Shown: positions 17,751 through 25,752, counted from the first letter of the stretch. The stretch: 64,000 nt of DNA from Pseudomonas arsenicoxydans (GCF_006438915.1 NZ_RCZE01000012.1:186001-250000); one strand, 5' to 3'. Notes: generated by a model not told the origin, from the sequence alone. A program made the numbers and translations.

Positions 17751-17966
17751 TCAAGCGAGCCTTATAGCTCCGCCCTGGATATCGTCACGCGCCATTCGTA
17801 AGTCAATAGCGTCCTGGTTGAGTCGGTGAATCATGTTGAGCAACCGTTGGCGTAGCACTTCGTCTTGAAGCTGCTCTACTGCGCGCATCATATCGAGCGC
17901 CGCTACCTCATTGTTAGTGGCGACGGAGTCGAGCAGTTTGCGCATGCTTCTTGATGGTCGATTCAT
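17751..17966 (-). CDS. Small helical hypothetical protein
   Basis: This frame gives 71 residues predicted to be almost entirely helical and amphipathic (NEVAALDMMRAVEQLQDEVL, then RLLNMIHRLNQDAIDL). The ATG is preceded by AGGGAGTTGGAG. No family is recognised. The regular leucine spacing is consistent with a small coiled-coil or helical-bundle protein. It abuts the LysE remnant, so the 3' end may have been altered by the deletion that removed that gene. Confidence 0.45.
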   Translation of the reverse strand: MNRPSRSMRKLLDSVATNNEVAALDMMRAVEQLQDEVLRQRLLNMIHRLNQDAIDLRMARDDIQGGAIRLA

Positions 17967-18150
17967 CTCCAACTCCCTGGATTTCAGTGACGCGAATCAT
18001 ATGGCCAGAATGTTTCGTCAGTATTTCAGCTGCACGAACTGGTTTTGAATCACCAGCTCGGGCTGATTTGACGCTAGCTGGAGGGGTGCCCCATGAGGTG
18101 TCAATTACGCTTGTCGCGCCATTCCGTGATGTAGCTAAATCGCTACCATT

Positions 18151-18177
18151 AAGCCGGGCCTTGCCCGAATGAGCGAT
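18151..18177 (+). repeat. Dispersed hairpin repeat copy (short loop)
   Basis: AAGCCGGGCCTTGCCCGAAT followed by GAGCGA is a shortened copy of the hairpin element, with GCCGGGC/GCCCGA stem and a diverged GAAT-GAGCGA tail. It sits just beyond the 3' end of the orphan antitoxin gene. Confidence 0.55.
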
Positions 18178-18239
18178 TACAACAATCAACATCAGGTGCT
18201 ACCGCTGAATGAGGCACGTGACGAAATTTAAACGAGCAC

Positions 18240-18689
18240 TCATCTCTCCAGTCGACCGATAAGATCGAGGACAGCGTTCGTTTCCACCCTCGTGCACAAC
18301 ATGTCGATTGGACGCCTCGAACCAAGTCCACGAACCGGCGAGCACATCCATTTCGTCGCAGCGGAAACGTCCTCTTCGAACGAGGACAGAGCTTGCCCAA
18401 AGACAGCAATCAATCCGACCAAGCGGTCGCTTTCTACGGTGTTCAAGCGGCCTGTTTTTGCTCTACGCGCCAATGATGCAGGGGATACGCCGATGGCCTG
18501 AGAAATGACTTTTCGCTCGACCTGCAGGATGCTCGCTATCAGATTGAAATACTCGTAAGGAAGGCCTCGGTGTATGACGTCATGAAGGGTTGTGCCGCGC
18601 GAGGGCAGTCCTAAGGTTGACCAAATATTTCCAGGAGTTGGTGGGCCCGGCAGGCACTCTTGGATCGATGACAGCATCTGTGCCTCCAT
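18240..18689 (-). CDS. Orphan Xre/ParS/MbcA-type antitoxin
   Basis: The 149-residue protein has the architecture of the Xre-MbcA-ParS antitoxin family (DUF2384). An N-terminal helix-turn-helix-like part (SQAIGVSPASLARRAKTGRL) leads to SDRLVGLIAVFGQA and then a toxin-binding domain with ATKWMCSPVRGLGSRRPIDML and V..LIGRLE at the end. Partners are normally RES-domain NAD-degrading toxins encoded immediately downstream. Here only a short space and a hairpin element follow and no RES gene is visible. It may therefore be a solitary antitoxin, a relic, or a protector against a toxin elsewhere. Confidence 0.8.
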   Translation of the reverse strand: MEAQMLSSIQECLPGPPTPGNIWSTLGLPSRGTTLHDVIHRGLPYEYFNLIASILQVERKVISQAIGVSPASLARRAKTGRLNTVESDRLVGLIAVFGQALSSFEEDVSAATKWMCSPVRGLGSRRPIDMLCTRVETNAVLDLIGRLER

Positions 18690-18702
18690 CAGAAACCTAA
18701 AG

Positions 18703-18735
18703 CTAGCCGGGCCCTGCTGGCCCGAAGCATCGACT
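18703..18735 (+). repeat. Dispersed hairpin repeat copy
   Basis: CTAGCCGGGCCCTGCTGGCC, then CGAAGCATCGACT, is a well-preserved copy with an 8-bp stem and the CGAAG-N-CGACT tail. It lies just upstream of the antitoxin gene on the opposite strand, so here it cannot be that gene's terminator. Confidence 0.7.
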
Positions 18736-18899
18736 ATAGGAAAAATGGCTCAACACGCTACCTACTGCTAACCGTGCTTCATGCGATGAGAAGCATGGTG
18801 CACCGTCATAAATTGTCTCAGCTTCAGCCCGTCCCGTTCTTGAAGTCGTCTCCTTTTGCCGGTACTTGTAGGGCACCAATCTTCAGCAGGGAACGCACC

Positions 18900-19103
18900 A
18901 TGCACCCAAGACTCAGAGTCATCGAGACCACCGGCATGGAAGATGGCGCTAAGCGATACAGAGTCGTTGATCTCGTCGAAGGAGGCTCAGCTAGCAAGCA
19001 CGGTGTCTTCAAAATCAGGACGGATGCGGAGGCTGTTTGTTCGCTCCTGAATGCCGAGCATCCTCATCAGAGTGGTGTAACTCATAAGTCGCTGAGTCTT
19101 TGA
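18900..19103 (+). CDS. Small hypothetical protein
   Basis: The 67-residue product starts MHPRLRVIETTGMEDGAKRY and contains RTDAEAVCSLLNAEH. AGGGA stands eight bases before the ATG, which supports this start over in-frame upstream ATGs. The sequence looks like a compact beta-alpha protein with no membrane segment. I do not recognise the family, though similar small proteins are common in Pseudomonas accessory DNA. Confidence 0.5.
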   Translation: MHPRLRVIETTGMEDGAKRYRVVDLVEGGSASKHGVFKIRTDAEAVCSLLNAEHPHQSGVTHKSLSL

Positions 19104-19133
19104 CCCACTTGTCCATTCAAAACAGCACAAGTC

Positions 19134-20696
19134 TCATGCAGCAGGGGATTCAGTCACCCCTACGCCCCTCCGCCCAAGTTGCTTGACGCCATACATGGCC
19201 TGATCCGCCGCTTTCAGCAATGCGTCGAGACTTTGGCCATGAATAGGACACAGCGAAACTCCGACACTGCACGAGACCGATAGCTCTCCTGCACTGGTCA
19301 CGACTGTCTGCGCGATGGTTTCGAACACCCTCAACGCCTGCGACTCAGCACTCTCGGGGTCAGAAAGATTGGAGATCAGCATCACGAATTCGTCGCCGCC
19401 GTACCGGGCAACGGTGTCACATAAGCGGGTGGCTTGAAGCATGCGGTGTGCGACCGCTCGCAGAACCTGGTCGCCTACCTCATGGCCGTACTTGTCGTTG
19501 ATTTCCTTAAAATGATCCAAGTCGATCAAAAGCACAGCAAACGGAATCCCTTTCGCTTCCCAATCCGAGAAGGCTTGGGCAAAACGCTCGGCGAATAGGT
19601 AACGATTAGGCAGCTGCGTGAGCACGTCATGTGTTGCGAGGTAGGCGGAGCGTTCGTGTTCGACTTCTGCCCTTTCTATAGCCTTGAAGTGCCGAATCAA
19701 TACCATAGGCATCAACACCAGTGCTCCGGCGAGGACTAAAAGAATCATCAACATTTCTTCGGTGAGGACATCCCCGAGACGGAGTTGCCGCTCGAACACC
19801 AACGTCATGGGCTGCGATGTACTGCGGATCTCGACCCGGTCAGCCAATTGCGGCAAAAAGAGGCGATCTAGAAAACCTGCTTGTTGAACCTGCGTTGAAA
19901 ACACATTGCTTTCAGTCCCTGCAGCGGTTTTCAGGACTGCACTTATGTGAACCAGGGGATCCACGTTTGCATTATTCACCGCATCCAGTAGCGCGCCCGT
20001 CTTGATCAATAGCAAGGACACCATCGTGCTGCCAAAAAAATTGGGGCGGGTGTTCTCTCGCGCCTGTTCAGGTCTACTGACTGACTGCATCAGAATGTAA
20101 GCGTTGCCACCCTCATACATTGCAAAAACGGGTGATACAACGGGCCTCTGATTATTCTGAGTTCGAGCCAGTGCATAGGAGAGATAGGCGACGGTTTCTA
20201 GCCTGACGCCATAGATCGAACTGGACTCCGGGAGTACCGGGTACATGAACAACACAGGCCAAGTCTCGCTGAGATAGATCTGATGTTGGGCAGGTTGGTG
20301 AGTGAGACTCGGGAAATCCTTGAGTTCAAAGTCTGGCCGCCAGGTACGGCGCAAAAGAACTTCAAAGGCAGCCTGCTCAGCAATGGGTACAGCCCTCGCC
20401 GCCTCGAGCATGTAAATATGAGGGTAAGCCGATAAAACGGCTGCCGCATAACGTGACGCAGCTTCCGTATCGCTCTGATCGACGGCTTGGAGAAATGCTG
20501 AGAAACCCGCCAACACAGCTTCATTAGTATCAAGCTGATTGCGCACGATGCTGGAAATATTCTGCACGTATTCCGAGAAACGCGTTTCTCTGCGTTGAGT
20601 CTCGGACTTCAGCAGCAACAAAGCCGAAAAACCCACCAGGCCGACTGCCAAAATAATGAAACCCACCAAGGAGCTGCGCCGTTTAGTCAACATCAT
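19134..20696 (-). CDS. Membrane diguanylate cyclase with CHASE-like sensor
   Basis: This is a 520-residue protein with a transmembrane helix near residues 10-30, a periplasmic region of about 280 residues that fits a CHASE-type ligand sensor, a second transmembrane helix around 310-330 and a C-terminal GGDEF domain. The active site GGDEF is at 433-437 and is preceded by an inhibitory RLCD (424-427) exactly five residues earlier, so feedback by cyclic di-GMP is likely. It should synthesise cyclic di-GMP in response to an outside signal. It appears to be a single-gene unit. The sensed ligand cannot be told. Confidence 0.88.
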   Translation of the reverse strand: MMLTKRRSSLVGFIILAVGLVGFSALLLLKSETQRRETRFSEYVQNISSIVRNQLDTNEAVLAGFSAFLQAVDQSDTEAASRYAAAVLSAYPHIYMLEAARAVPIAEQAAFEVLLRRTWRPDFELKDFPSLTHQPAQHQIYLSETWPVLFMYPVLPESSSIYGVRLETVAYLSYALARTQNNQRPVVSPVFAMYEGGNAYILMQSVSRPEQARENTRPNFFGSTMVSLLLIKTGALLDAVNNANVDPLVHISAVLKTAAGTESNVFSTQVQQAGFLDRLFLPQLADRVEIRSTSQPMTLVFERQLRLGDVLTEEMLMILLVLAGALVLMPMVLIRHFKAIERAEVEHERSAYLATHDVLTQLPNRYLFAERFAQAFSDWEAKGIPFAVLLIDLDHFKEINDKYGHEVGDQVLRAVAHRMLQATRLCDTVARYGGDEFVMLISNLSDPESAESQALRVFETIAQTVVTSAGELSVSCSVGVSLCPIHGQSLDALLKAADQAMYGVKQLGRRGVGVTESPAA

Positions 20697-20898
20697 CCTG
20701 ATTTTCCAATGCGCAGAGCGTGCAAAATGCCTTGGCCAGCCCCTTTGAAATCAGCTGGTTTTGGCGCCGGGTTCGGATTGAGAGAGTTGAAGCAGACACC
20801 CGATATTCAGAGCCCAACTTCGGCAAGATTATAGGCGGTCGAATGGTGTTTTGGATTTTATGCAGTGTTAGCGTGAGGTCAATATCATTGATGAATGC

Positions 20899-21279
20899 CT
20901 ACAGATTAGGCATGAATTCTCGCTCTGAAAGGACACTTTGTAGCCGGTCTAGATTAAGACGTTGGCACTCACCTTCAGCTTCTCCTCGGGTCTGATAGGT
21001 AGCCTTCAGGCGCGCTTTTTCCTCGTTGTCATAAATGTTGAAACCTATAGGCGCGGTTTCGCAGTAGAAGCGCGTTCCGTTACGCATGGATCCCGTTTCC
21101 GTGGGGATTGCAGGAACAACAATAAATCTGGAAATCATCTTCACGCCCTCTTCAAGCACACTGTAACTATTAGCGGCTATCAGCCACCATAGCAAGCGAC
21201 CCTCTTCAGTTTCCGATGAGAAGCACGGGCGGCCTAGAGCCGGTTTGCTGTATCGCAAAAGGCATGTGTAATACGCCAT
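20899..21279 (-). CDS. Hypothetical protein
   Basis: The 126-residue product begins MAYYTCLLRYSKPALGRP and has GFNIYDNEEKARLKATYQTR near the C-terminus. AGGAGAGGG precedes the ATG at good spacing, which argues for this start. No signal peptide, membrane segment or recognised domain is seen. The mixed beta/alpha composition suggests a soluble globular protein. It stands alone between the CHASE diguanylate cyclase and a degraded small gene. Confidence 0.55.
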   Translation of the reverse strand: MAYYTCLLRYSKPALGRPCFSSETEEGRLLWWLIAANSYSVLEEGVKMISRFIVVPAIPTETGSMRNGTRFYCETAPIGFNIYDNEEKARLKATYQTRGEAEGECQRLNLDRLQSVLSEREFMPNL

Positions 21280-21361
21280 GGCACCCTCTCCTGACTGGAA
21301 AGACCATCCATTCCTTAGAGCTCTACTGCTGGTACGCTGACCTCTCCATGGAGGAATCACA

Positions 21362-21557
21362 ATGCCTAATTCAGGCCTGCTCCCACCCCTACTATTCAAG
21401 ATCAATCAGAACCAACTCGCACTTGAGTGTTTGACGCTTTGGGTTGAGCAGCGCGGATCCGCTGAAGTCGCCGACAACGTTCGTTGAGTGCTGGACGCGA
21501 TCAATAAAAATGAGGAGTTCATCAAAATGACTCGCAGGGCTGATGGCTCCGGAGTGA
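21362..21557 (+). pseudogene. Degraded paralogue of the 69-residue protein near 41.0 kb
   Basis: The reading starts MPNSGLLPPLLFKINQNQLA, nearly identical to the intact small gene at 40,986-41,195 (MPNSDLLPSLLFKINQNQLA). The similarity includes the upstream TACGCTGACCTCT and ATGGAGGA box. This copy has lost about 15 bases in the middle and has an in-frame TGA after ADNVR, yet the following frame (INKNEEFIKMT) is still recognisable. It is a clear duplicate undergoing decay. Confidence 0.8.
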
Positions 21558-21698
21558 TCTTATCCAAAGGTTGCAGAAACGAGTAGATAGACGGCTAAAA
21601 AGCTAAAAGCAGACGGTCATTTGAACTGCTGGATTTCACCCTTGTCATTCGAACAGTGTGTAGGATATTCAGCACACTCGCCTGAGAGCGTTGTCCCA

Positions 21699-21917
21699 AT
21701 GACACCGACAGAAAAACTTCTGCAATGGCATTCAAGCTGGACGATTAATCAAGGCATTGTCAGGTGCAAGACTTGCCATGCTGAGCAAGCTGAACTGAGC
21801 AGGGGCAAAACATTTCTTCATGGGCCAGGCTGCGCGAAGGCTTCTCTAAGGATCCTCCCATGGCAGGCCTCAGATGATATCCAAAACTCATTCTCAAGTG
21901 GCCAAAAGCACGACTAG
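21699..21917 (+). CDS. Small hypothetical protein with CxxC
   Basis: The 72-residue product has a CKTCHAEQ motif and a later HGPGC, which together could bind zinc in a small ribbon. The N-terminal part (LLQWHSSWTINQGIVRC) looks like a compact helix-strand unit. The start codon has only a weak upstream ribosome site. The frame is open well upstream, but the extra residues look unlike a natural N-terminus. Its function is unknown; a nucleic-acid-binding or adaptor role would be a guess. Confidence 0.5.
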   Translation: MTPTEKLLQWHSSWTINQGIVRCKTCHAEQAELSRGKTFLHGPGCAKASLRILPWQASDDIQNSFSSGQKHD

Positions 21918-22108
21918 CGTAATTAGCCTCCGAAAGTATGAGGAATCCAATTTTCAACACCGCTTAGCGCCAGGCGGGGCCTTGCCTTGAGTAGCTGAGG
22001 TAGTCGTTGGTTTTATGATTGCTGTAGCGACGTATCGAATCACTCCCGCCGCCTTGAGCGAAGGCAACACCGAACTTGGTGCCCAACCATGACTCACCCT
22101 CCTAGCCA

Positions 22109-22133
22109 ATAAAAAGGGCCACATAGGGCCCTT
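22109..22133 (-). terminator. Terminator of the MvaU-like gene
   Basis: Read on the minus strand, GAAGGGCCCTATGTGGCCC followed by TTTTTATT is a GC-rich hairpin with a T tract, 16 bases after the stop codon of the MvaU-like gene. The same arrangement, a gene end plus GGGCC-type hairpin, is copied without the gene body in four repeats later in the window. Confidence 0.8.
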
Positions 22134-22148
22134 CAAATCAAACCGACT

Positions 22149-22514
22149 TTATTGAGTACGCCACGACTCGACAACGTCTGCGCCAAACTCGGTTTTCCAT
22201 TCCTTTAGCTGACGGTGGTTGCCACCCTTGGTTTCAATCAGCTCACCCGAATTCGGGTTCTTGTAAATCTTCACCTCGCGCGCCTTACGGACTGCCTTCG
22301 GTGCGGCAGTAGCTATTGCGCGACGACCCGCTTGCGGGTCAAGGAGGCTGATCACGTCTTTCAGGCTGTAGCTGTACTCACCCAGCAATGCGCGGAGTTT
22401 GCTCTCAAATGCCATTTCGGCCTTGAGGCCAGAATCGCCTTTCATCGATTCGAGCTCTGCGAGCTGTTCGGCCAGTTGTTGTTCAAGCTTGCGAAACTCA
22501 GCCAAACGAGACAT
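22149..22514 (-). CDS. MvaT/MvaU-family H-NS-like silencer
   Basis: The 121-residue protein starts MSRLAEFRKLEQQLAEQLAE, an N-terminal dimerisation coiled coil, then LRALLGEYSYSLKDVISLLD, and ends in a DNA-binding domain with KIYKNPNSGELIETKGGN and LKEWKTEFGADVVESW. These blocks are diagnostic of Pseudomonas MvaT/MvaU proteins, which coat AT-rich foreign DNA and silence it. The start looks closer to MvaU than MvaT. The true start is the ATG behind AAGGGGAAAG. Extra copies of this family often ride on plasmids and islands, where they keep cargo quiet. The exact paralogue is uncertain. Confidence 0.93.
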   Translation of the reverse strand: MSRLAEFRKLEQQLAEQLAELESMKGDSGLKAEMAFESKLRALLGEYSYSLKDVISLLDPQAGRRAIATAAPKAVRKAREVKIYKNPNSGELIETKGGNHRQLKEWKTEFGADVVESWRTQ

Positions 22515-22726
22515 GGGATACTTTCCCCTTAAAGGTTTAGAACGGCACGGAATGCACATTACTCATGCTAAGTGATGATTCAACTTTCGTCATCCATAAC
22601 TGTTTTTCTGTTACTTGGTCGTTGTGAGCTCTCCTTCAAGATTTCATCTCATTCACATTAAATTTTTCAGGCCGGCACGTCGGTGGTATCCGTTCAGCAA
22701 TCTCTGCTCTAGCCAAACACTATATA

Positions 22727-22738
22727 AATATATATATT
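22727..22738 (+). promoter_or_regulatory. AT-rich palindrome, candidate BigR-type operator
   Basis: AATATATATATT is a perfect 12-base palindrome inside a longer TA-rich stretch about 30 bases before the ArsR/BigR-like gene. BigR-type repressors bind AT-rich palindromes overlapping their own promoter, so autoregulation is likely. No experimental support can be drawn from sequence alone. Confidence 0.5.
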
Positions 22739-22765
22739 GTTTTATTCGCAAATGAGTAGCCTGTG

Positions 22766-23092
22766 ATGATCCAATCTGAAAACAAGCTCGATATCCAGCA
22801 GCTGCGGGCTAATGCTGATGCCGCTGGCGAGCTACTAAAAGCGCTAGCGAATCCTGATCGATTGCTCCTTCTCTGCCAATTGTCGCAAGGTGAGCTTAAC
22901 GTGAGCGATCTAGAGGCCTTGTCAGGTATTCAGCAACCTACGTTATCTCAGCAACTCGCGGTGTTACGTCGAAAGAAGATGGTGGAAACACGACGAATGG
23001 GGAAGCAAGTCTATTACCGAATCAGTAGTTCTGCCGCGCTCTCGGTGATCCATGTCCTTTACCAGCACTTCTGTGCAGGAGATGCAAAATGA
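22766..23092 (+). CDS. bigR: BigR/SqrR-like ArsR-family persulfide sensor
   Basis: The 108-residue winged-helix repressor has the ArsR core (LLKALANPDRLLLLCQL, then the recognition helix QQPTLSQQLAVLRRKKMV, then the YYRIS wing). Two cysteines, at 37 and 103, match the pair that forms a di- or polysulfide bridge in BigR and SqrR when sulfide or persulfide rises. The first codons are GTG-ATG; I use the ATG. The gene overlaps the following YeeE/YedE gene by four bases, as in sulfide-stress operons. The likely role is to derepress the sulfur transporter under sulfide stress. The sensor chemistry is inferred from the cysteine pair. Confidence 0.8.
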   Translation: MIQSENKLDIQQLRANADAAGELLKALANPDRLLLLCQLSQGELNVSDLEALSGIQQPTLSQQLAVLRRKKMVETRRMGKQVYYRISSSAALSVIHVLYQHFCAGDAK

Positions 23093-23523
23093 GCATTGAT
23101 TGGGTCAACTTCACACCTTGGTCTTCGCTGGGCGGCGGGGCCCTGATAGGGCTAGCGGTTAGCTTGTTTGTTCTCGCAAATGGCCGTATTGCCGGTATCA
23201 GCGGCTTGCTTGGAAGTGTGATGCAATTTGATAGTGAAGGCTGTAGCGAAAAAGCCCTGTTTCTTCTTGGGCTTTTGATTGCTCCTTTATGCTGGGGGAT
23301 GTTTGCAGCATTGCCGGAAATCGAGATCGAGACAGAGTGGCCGGCCCTGATTATTGCGGGTCTGCTCGTCGGCGCGGGAACTCGCTACGGCTCCGGCTGT
23401 ACCAGTGGTCACGGGGTTTGTGGGATTTCTCGATTATCACCTCGCTCCATCGTGGCAACTGTGTGTTTTATGACGGCAGGGTTCGCAACGGTGTATGCCA
23501 CTCGTCATGTATTGGGGATTTAA
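23089..23523 (+). CDS. YeeE/YedE half-transporter A (sulfur compound import)
   Basis: The 144-residue membrane protein has four hydrophobic segments and the YeeE/YedE signature GAGTRYGSGCTSGHGVCGIS, whose conserved cysteines are thought to pass thiosulfate or related sulfur compounds through the pore. Here the two halves of the usual single protein are separate genes; the second half follows after two bases. The start overlaps the BigR-like gene stop (ATGA). It acts in the inner membrane. Direction and substrate are inferred from the family and from the sulfide-type regulator. Confidence 0.85.
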   Translation: MSIDWVNFTPWSSLGGGALIGLAVSLFVLANGRIAGISGLLGSVMQFDSEGCSEKALFLLGLLIAPLCWGMFAALPEIEIETEWPALIIAGLLVGAGTRYGSGCTSGHGVCGISRLSPRSIVATVCFMTAGFATVYATRHVLGI

Positions 23524-23525
23524 AG

Positions 23526-23945
23526 ATGACCAAGCTGAGTGCACTTATTGCCGGACTGATCTTTGGGCTCGGTTTACTCTTGGCTGGTATGGCGAATCCT
23601 GCCAAGGTTTTGGCTTTTCTTGATTTGGCCGGTGCCTGGGATCCGTCACTTGCTCTGGTCATGGGAGGTGCCATCGCGGTGGCGGTTATCCCCCTGAATT
23701 GGGCTCGTAAGAAGAAGCTGTCCTTGCTGGGTGCCCGTATGCAGATACCCAAGAAGCGGGAGCTAGACATCCGATTGATTGGTGGCAGTCTTGTGTTTGG
23801 TGTTGGTTGGGGAGTAGCTGGAATATGTCCTGGGCCGGCGGTAGTTCTTCTACTCACAGCTCATTGGCAAATCATTGTTTTCGTACTGGCAATGTTGGTC
23901 GGAATGTATGTGTTCTCTGTACTAGAAAGCCGACGCACGTGTTAA
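23526..23945 (+). CDS. YeeE/YedE half-transporter B
   Basis: The 139-residue partner of the preceding gene has four or five hydrophobic segments. It contains GLIFGLGLLLAGMANPAKVL and a later GGSLVFGVGWGVAGICPGPA, the second conserved pore motif of the YeeE/YedE family with its cysteine. It starts two bases after the first half's stop, so the two are translated together and probably form one channel. An overlapping longer frame begins inside the first half but gives nonsense there. The assignment as a sulfur importer carries the same limits as for half A. Confidence 0.85.
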   Translation: MTKLSALIAGLIFGLGLLLAGMANPAKVLAFLDLAGAWDPSLALVMGGAIAVAVIPLNWARKKKLSLLGARMQIPKKRELDIRLIGGSLVFGVGWGVAGICPGPAVVLLLTAHWQIIVFVLAMLVGMYVFSVLESRRTC

Positions 23946-24043
23946 TCAGGTGATAGCCATGAAAGCGAATGACAGAAACACTGACCGATTTCTGCTCCAT
24001 TTGACCAATCCAATTTCAATCATTACTGGGCCAGGAGTATTTA

Positions 24044-24409
24044 ATGTCCGACCTAAACGATCCACGCGTGTTCTTTGCCGCTGAGCGAACGCTGCTGGCC
24101 TGGAACCGAACCAGCCTTTCGCTGATGGCGTTTGGCTTTGTGATTGAACGATCCGGACTGCTTCTGCAAATGCTAAAGCCAGGTGTTTTGGGCCCTCCTG
24201 GAAAACATTTTTCTTTCTGGATCGGACTCGCTTTTCTGATGCTGGGCTCATGGGTTGCCTGTTGGTCATCCTGGCAATACAAAAAGGTGGTACAGACCCT
24301 CAAACCCGTTGAGATCCCACTTGGCTACAGCGTCAATGCTGGCCCTAGCATTAATGTCATCACAGCAATCCTAGGCGTTTTGCTCATGGCGTATTTGTCC
24401 ATTATGTGA
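24044..24409 (+). CDS. DUF202 family inner-membrane protein
   Basis: The 121-residue protein has the DUF202 hallmark near the N-terminus (FFAAERTLLAWNRTSLSLMA) followed by three hydrophobic segments. YidH in E. coli is a member with no clear role. AGGAG precedes the ATG by about six bases. It reads in the same direction as the sulfur-transport genes but about 100 bases later, so it may or may not share their transcript. A part in sulfur or metal stress is only suggested by position. Confidence 0.85.
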   Translation: MSDLNDPRVFFAAERTLLAWNRTSLSLMAFGFVIERSGLLLQMLKPGVLGPPGKHFSFWIGLAFLMLGSWVACWSSWQYKKVVQTLKPVEIPLGYSVNAGPSINVITAILGVLLMAYLSIM

Positions 24410-24571
24410 GCAAGGCAGACCTTCGTTCGGCTTCCCGACATCGCCTCCGCATAAGAGGGTCAAACGGCAGCCCCAGGGCTTTATACCGATGCAGTCGAGC
24501 ATTTTCGACGAGCAAACCAGCGAACGCTATCGACTCACACATATTTCAAAATATTTCTGAAAATGCCGAAA

Positions 24572-24589
24572 CTGTCATCGGATAGAAAT
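24572..24589 (+). promoter_or_regulatory. Candidate half Pho box upstream of pstS
   Basis: CTGTCAT, the canonical half of a PhoB-binding Pho box, lies about 95 bases before pstS. The second half expected 11 bases later (TAGAAAT) is poor, so the site may be weak or only a half-site. The functional link with phosphate uptake makes it plausible. Confidence 0.45.
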
Positions 24590-24665
24590 ATTTAAAGAAT
24601 TAAATCGTCACTTCTCCGATAGGTGGATACCTCCACTTAACTCCTTTCATTGAGGTGTTGTCGTG

Positions 24666-25682
24666 ATGTTGCTGACTAAAAAAAGCCTGTCTGTCCTGCT
24701 GGCTTCCCTCTGCATGAGTGGCCTTGCTCATGCGACCGATGTTACCGGTGCGGGCTCCAGCTTTGTCTATCCGGTTTTGTCCAAGTGGTCGCAGGACTAC
24801 AGCAAAAGCTCCAGCAACCGTATCAATTACCAGTCGATTGGATCGGGTGGCGGTATCGCTCAGATCAAAGCGGCAACAGTGGATTTTGGTGCGTCTGACG
24901 CACCGTTGTCTGCCGATGATCTCAAGGCCGGTGGCCTGGGCCAATTTCCCAGTGTGATTGGCGGCATCGTGCCGGTGATGAACATTGAGGGTATAGCGCC
25001 GGGCCAATTGAAGCTCGATGGTGAGACCCTGGCGAAAATCTTCTTGGGTGAGATTACAGTCTGGAACGATCCGGCCATCGTCGCCCTGAACCAAGGCATG
25101 AAACTACCAGACAGTAAAGTCACCGTCGTCCACCGTTCTGACGGCTCTGGCACCTCATACAATTTCACCAACTACCTCTCCAAAGTGAGTGATGGCTGGA
25201 AATCGAAAATCGGTTTCGGCACGACTGTGCCTTGGCCGGTTGGTGTGGGTGGTAAAGGCAACGAAGGTGTCTCGGCTTACGTAAAGCAGATCAAAAACTC
25301 AATCGGTTATGTTGAGTACGCCTATGCCTTGCAAAACAAGATGACGCACGCACAGCTGAAGAACGCCTCCGGGAAATTCATTCAGCCCAATGCCAAAGCC
25401 TTCCAAGCAGCTGCCGACACTGCGGACTGGGCTAACGCCAAAGACTTCAACCTGATCATGACCAACGCGCCTGGCGATAGCGCTTGGCCGATCACGGCGA
25501 CCACCTGGATCATCATGTACAAACAGCCGAAGAATGCCGAGCAAAGCCAAGCGGCCTTCAACTTCTTCAAATGGTCGTTGGAGAAAGGCCAGCAACAGGC
25601 CTCGGCGCTGGACTATGTAGCCCTGCCTGACTCTCTGGTGAAGCGTATCGAAGGTTACTGGAAGTCTGACTTCGCACATTGA
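24666..25682 (+). CDS. pstS: Phosphate-binding protein PstS
   Basis: The 338-residue periplasmic protein has a signal peptide ending near LAHA, followed by DVTGAGSSFVYPVLSKW. That opening, with NYQSIGSGGGIAQI, FGASDAPL and HRSDGSGTSYNFTNYL, marks the E. coli type of PstS. These loops hold phosphate by hydrogen bonds. It is the first gene of pstSCAB. In Pseudomonas this type is usually additional to the chromosomal pst-phoU set, and phoU is not seen here. A hairpin after the gene probably sets a high PstS ratio to the permease. GTG three bases upstream is an alternative start. Confidence 0.95.
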   Translation: MLLTKKSLSVLLASLCMSGLAHATDVTGAGSSFVYPVLSKWSQDYSKSSSNRINYQSIGSGGGIAQIKAATVDFGASDAPLSADDLKAGGLGQFPSVIGGIVPVMNIEGIAPGQLKLDGETLAKIFLGEITVWNDPAIVALNQGMKLPDSKVTVVHRSDGSGTSYNFTNYLSKVSDGWKSKIGFGTTVPWPVGVGGKGNEGVSAYVKQIKNSIGYVEYAYALQNKMTHAQLKNASGKFIQPNAKAFQAAADTADWANAKDFNLIMTNAPGDSAWPITATTWIIMYKQPKNAEQSQAAFNFFKWSLEKGQQQASALDYVALPDSLVKRIEGYWKSDFAH

Positions 25683-25695
25683 TTCAGCAACACTT

Positions 25696-25740
25696 AAACC
25701 CCTTCCTCGAGCAAGTTTTGCCTGACGAAGGGGTTTGTTT
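25696..25740 (+). terminator. Partial terminator between pstS and pstC
   Basis: AAACCCCTTC and GAAGGGGTTT form a 10-bp stem around a 21-base loop, followed by GTTT. It lies 13 bases after pstS. As pstC reads on in the same direction, it probably ends most transcripts and lets some read through, giving more binding protein than permease. Confidence 0.7.
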
Positions 25741-25752
25741 GTGAGTAGACGT

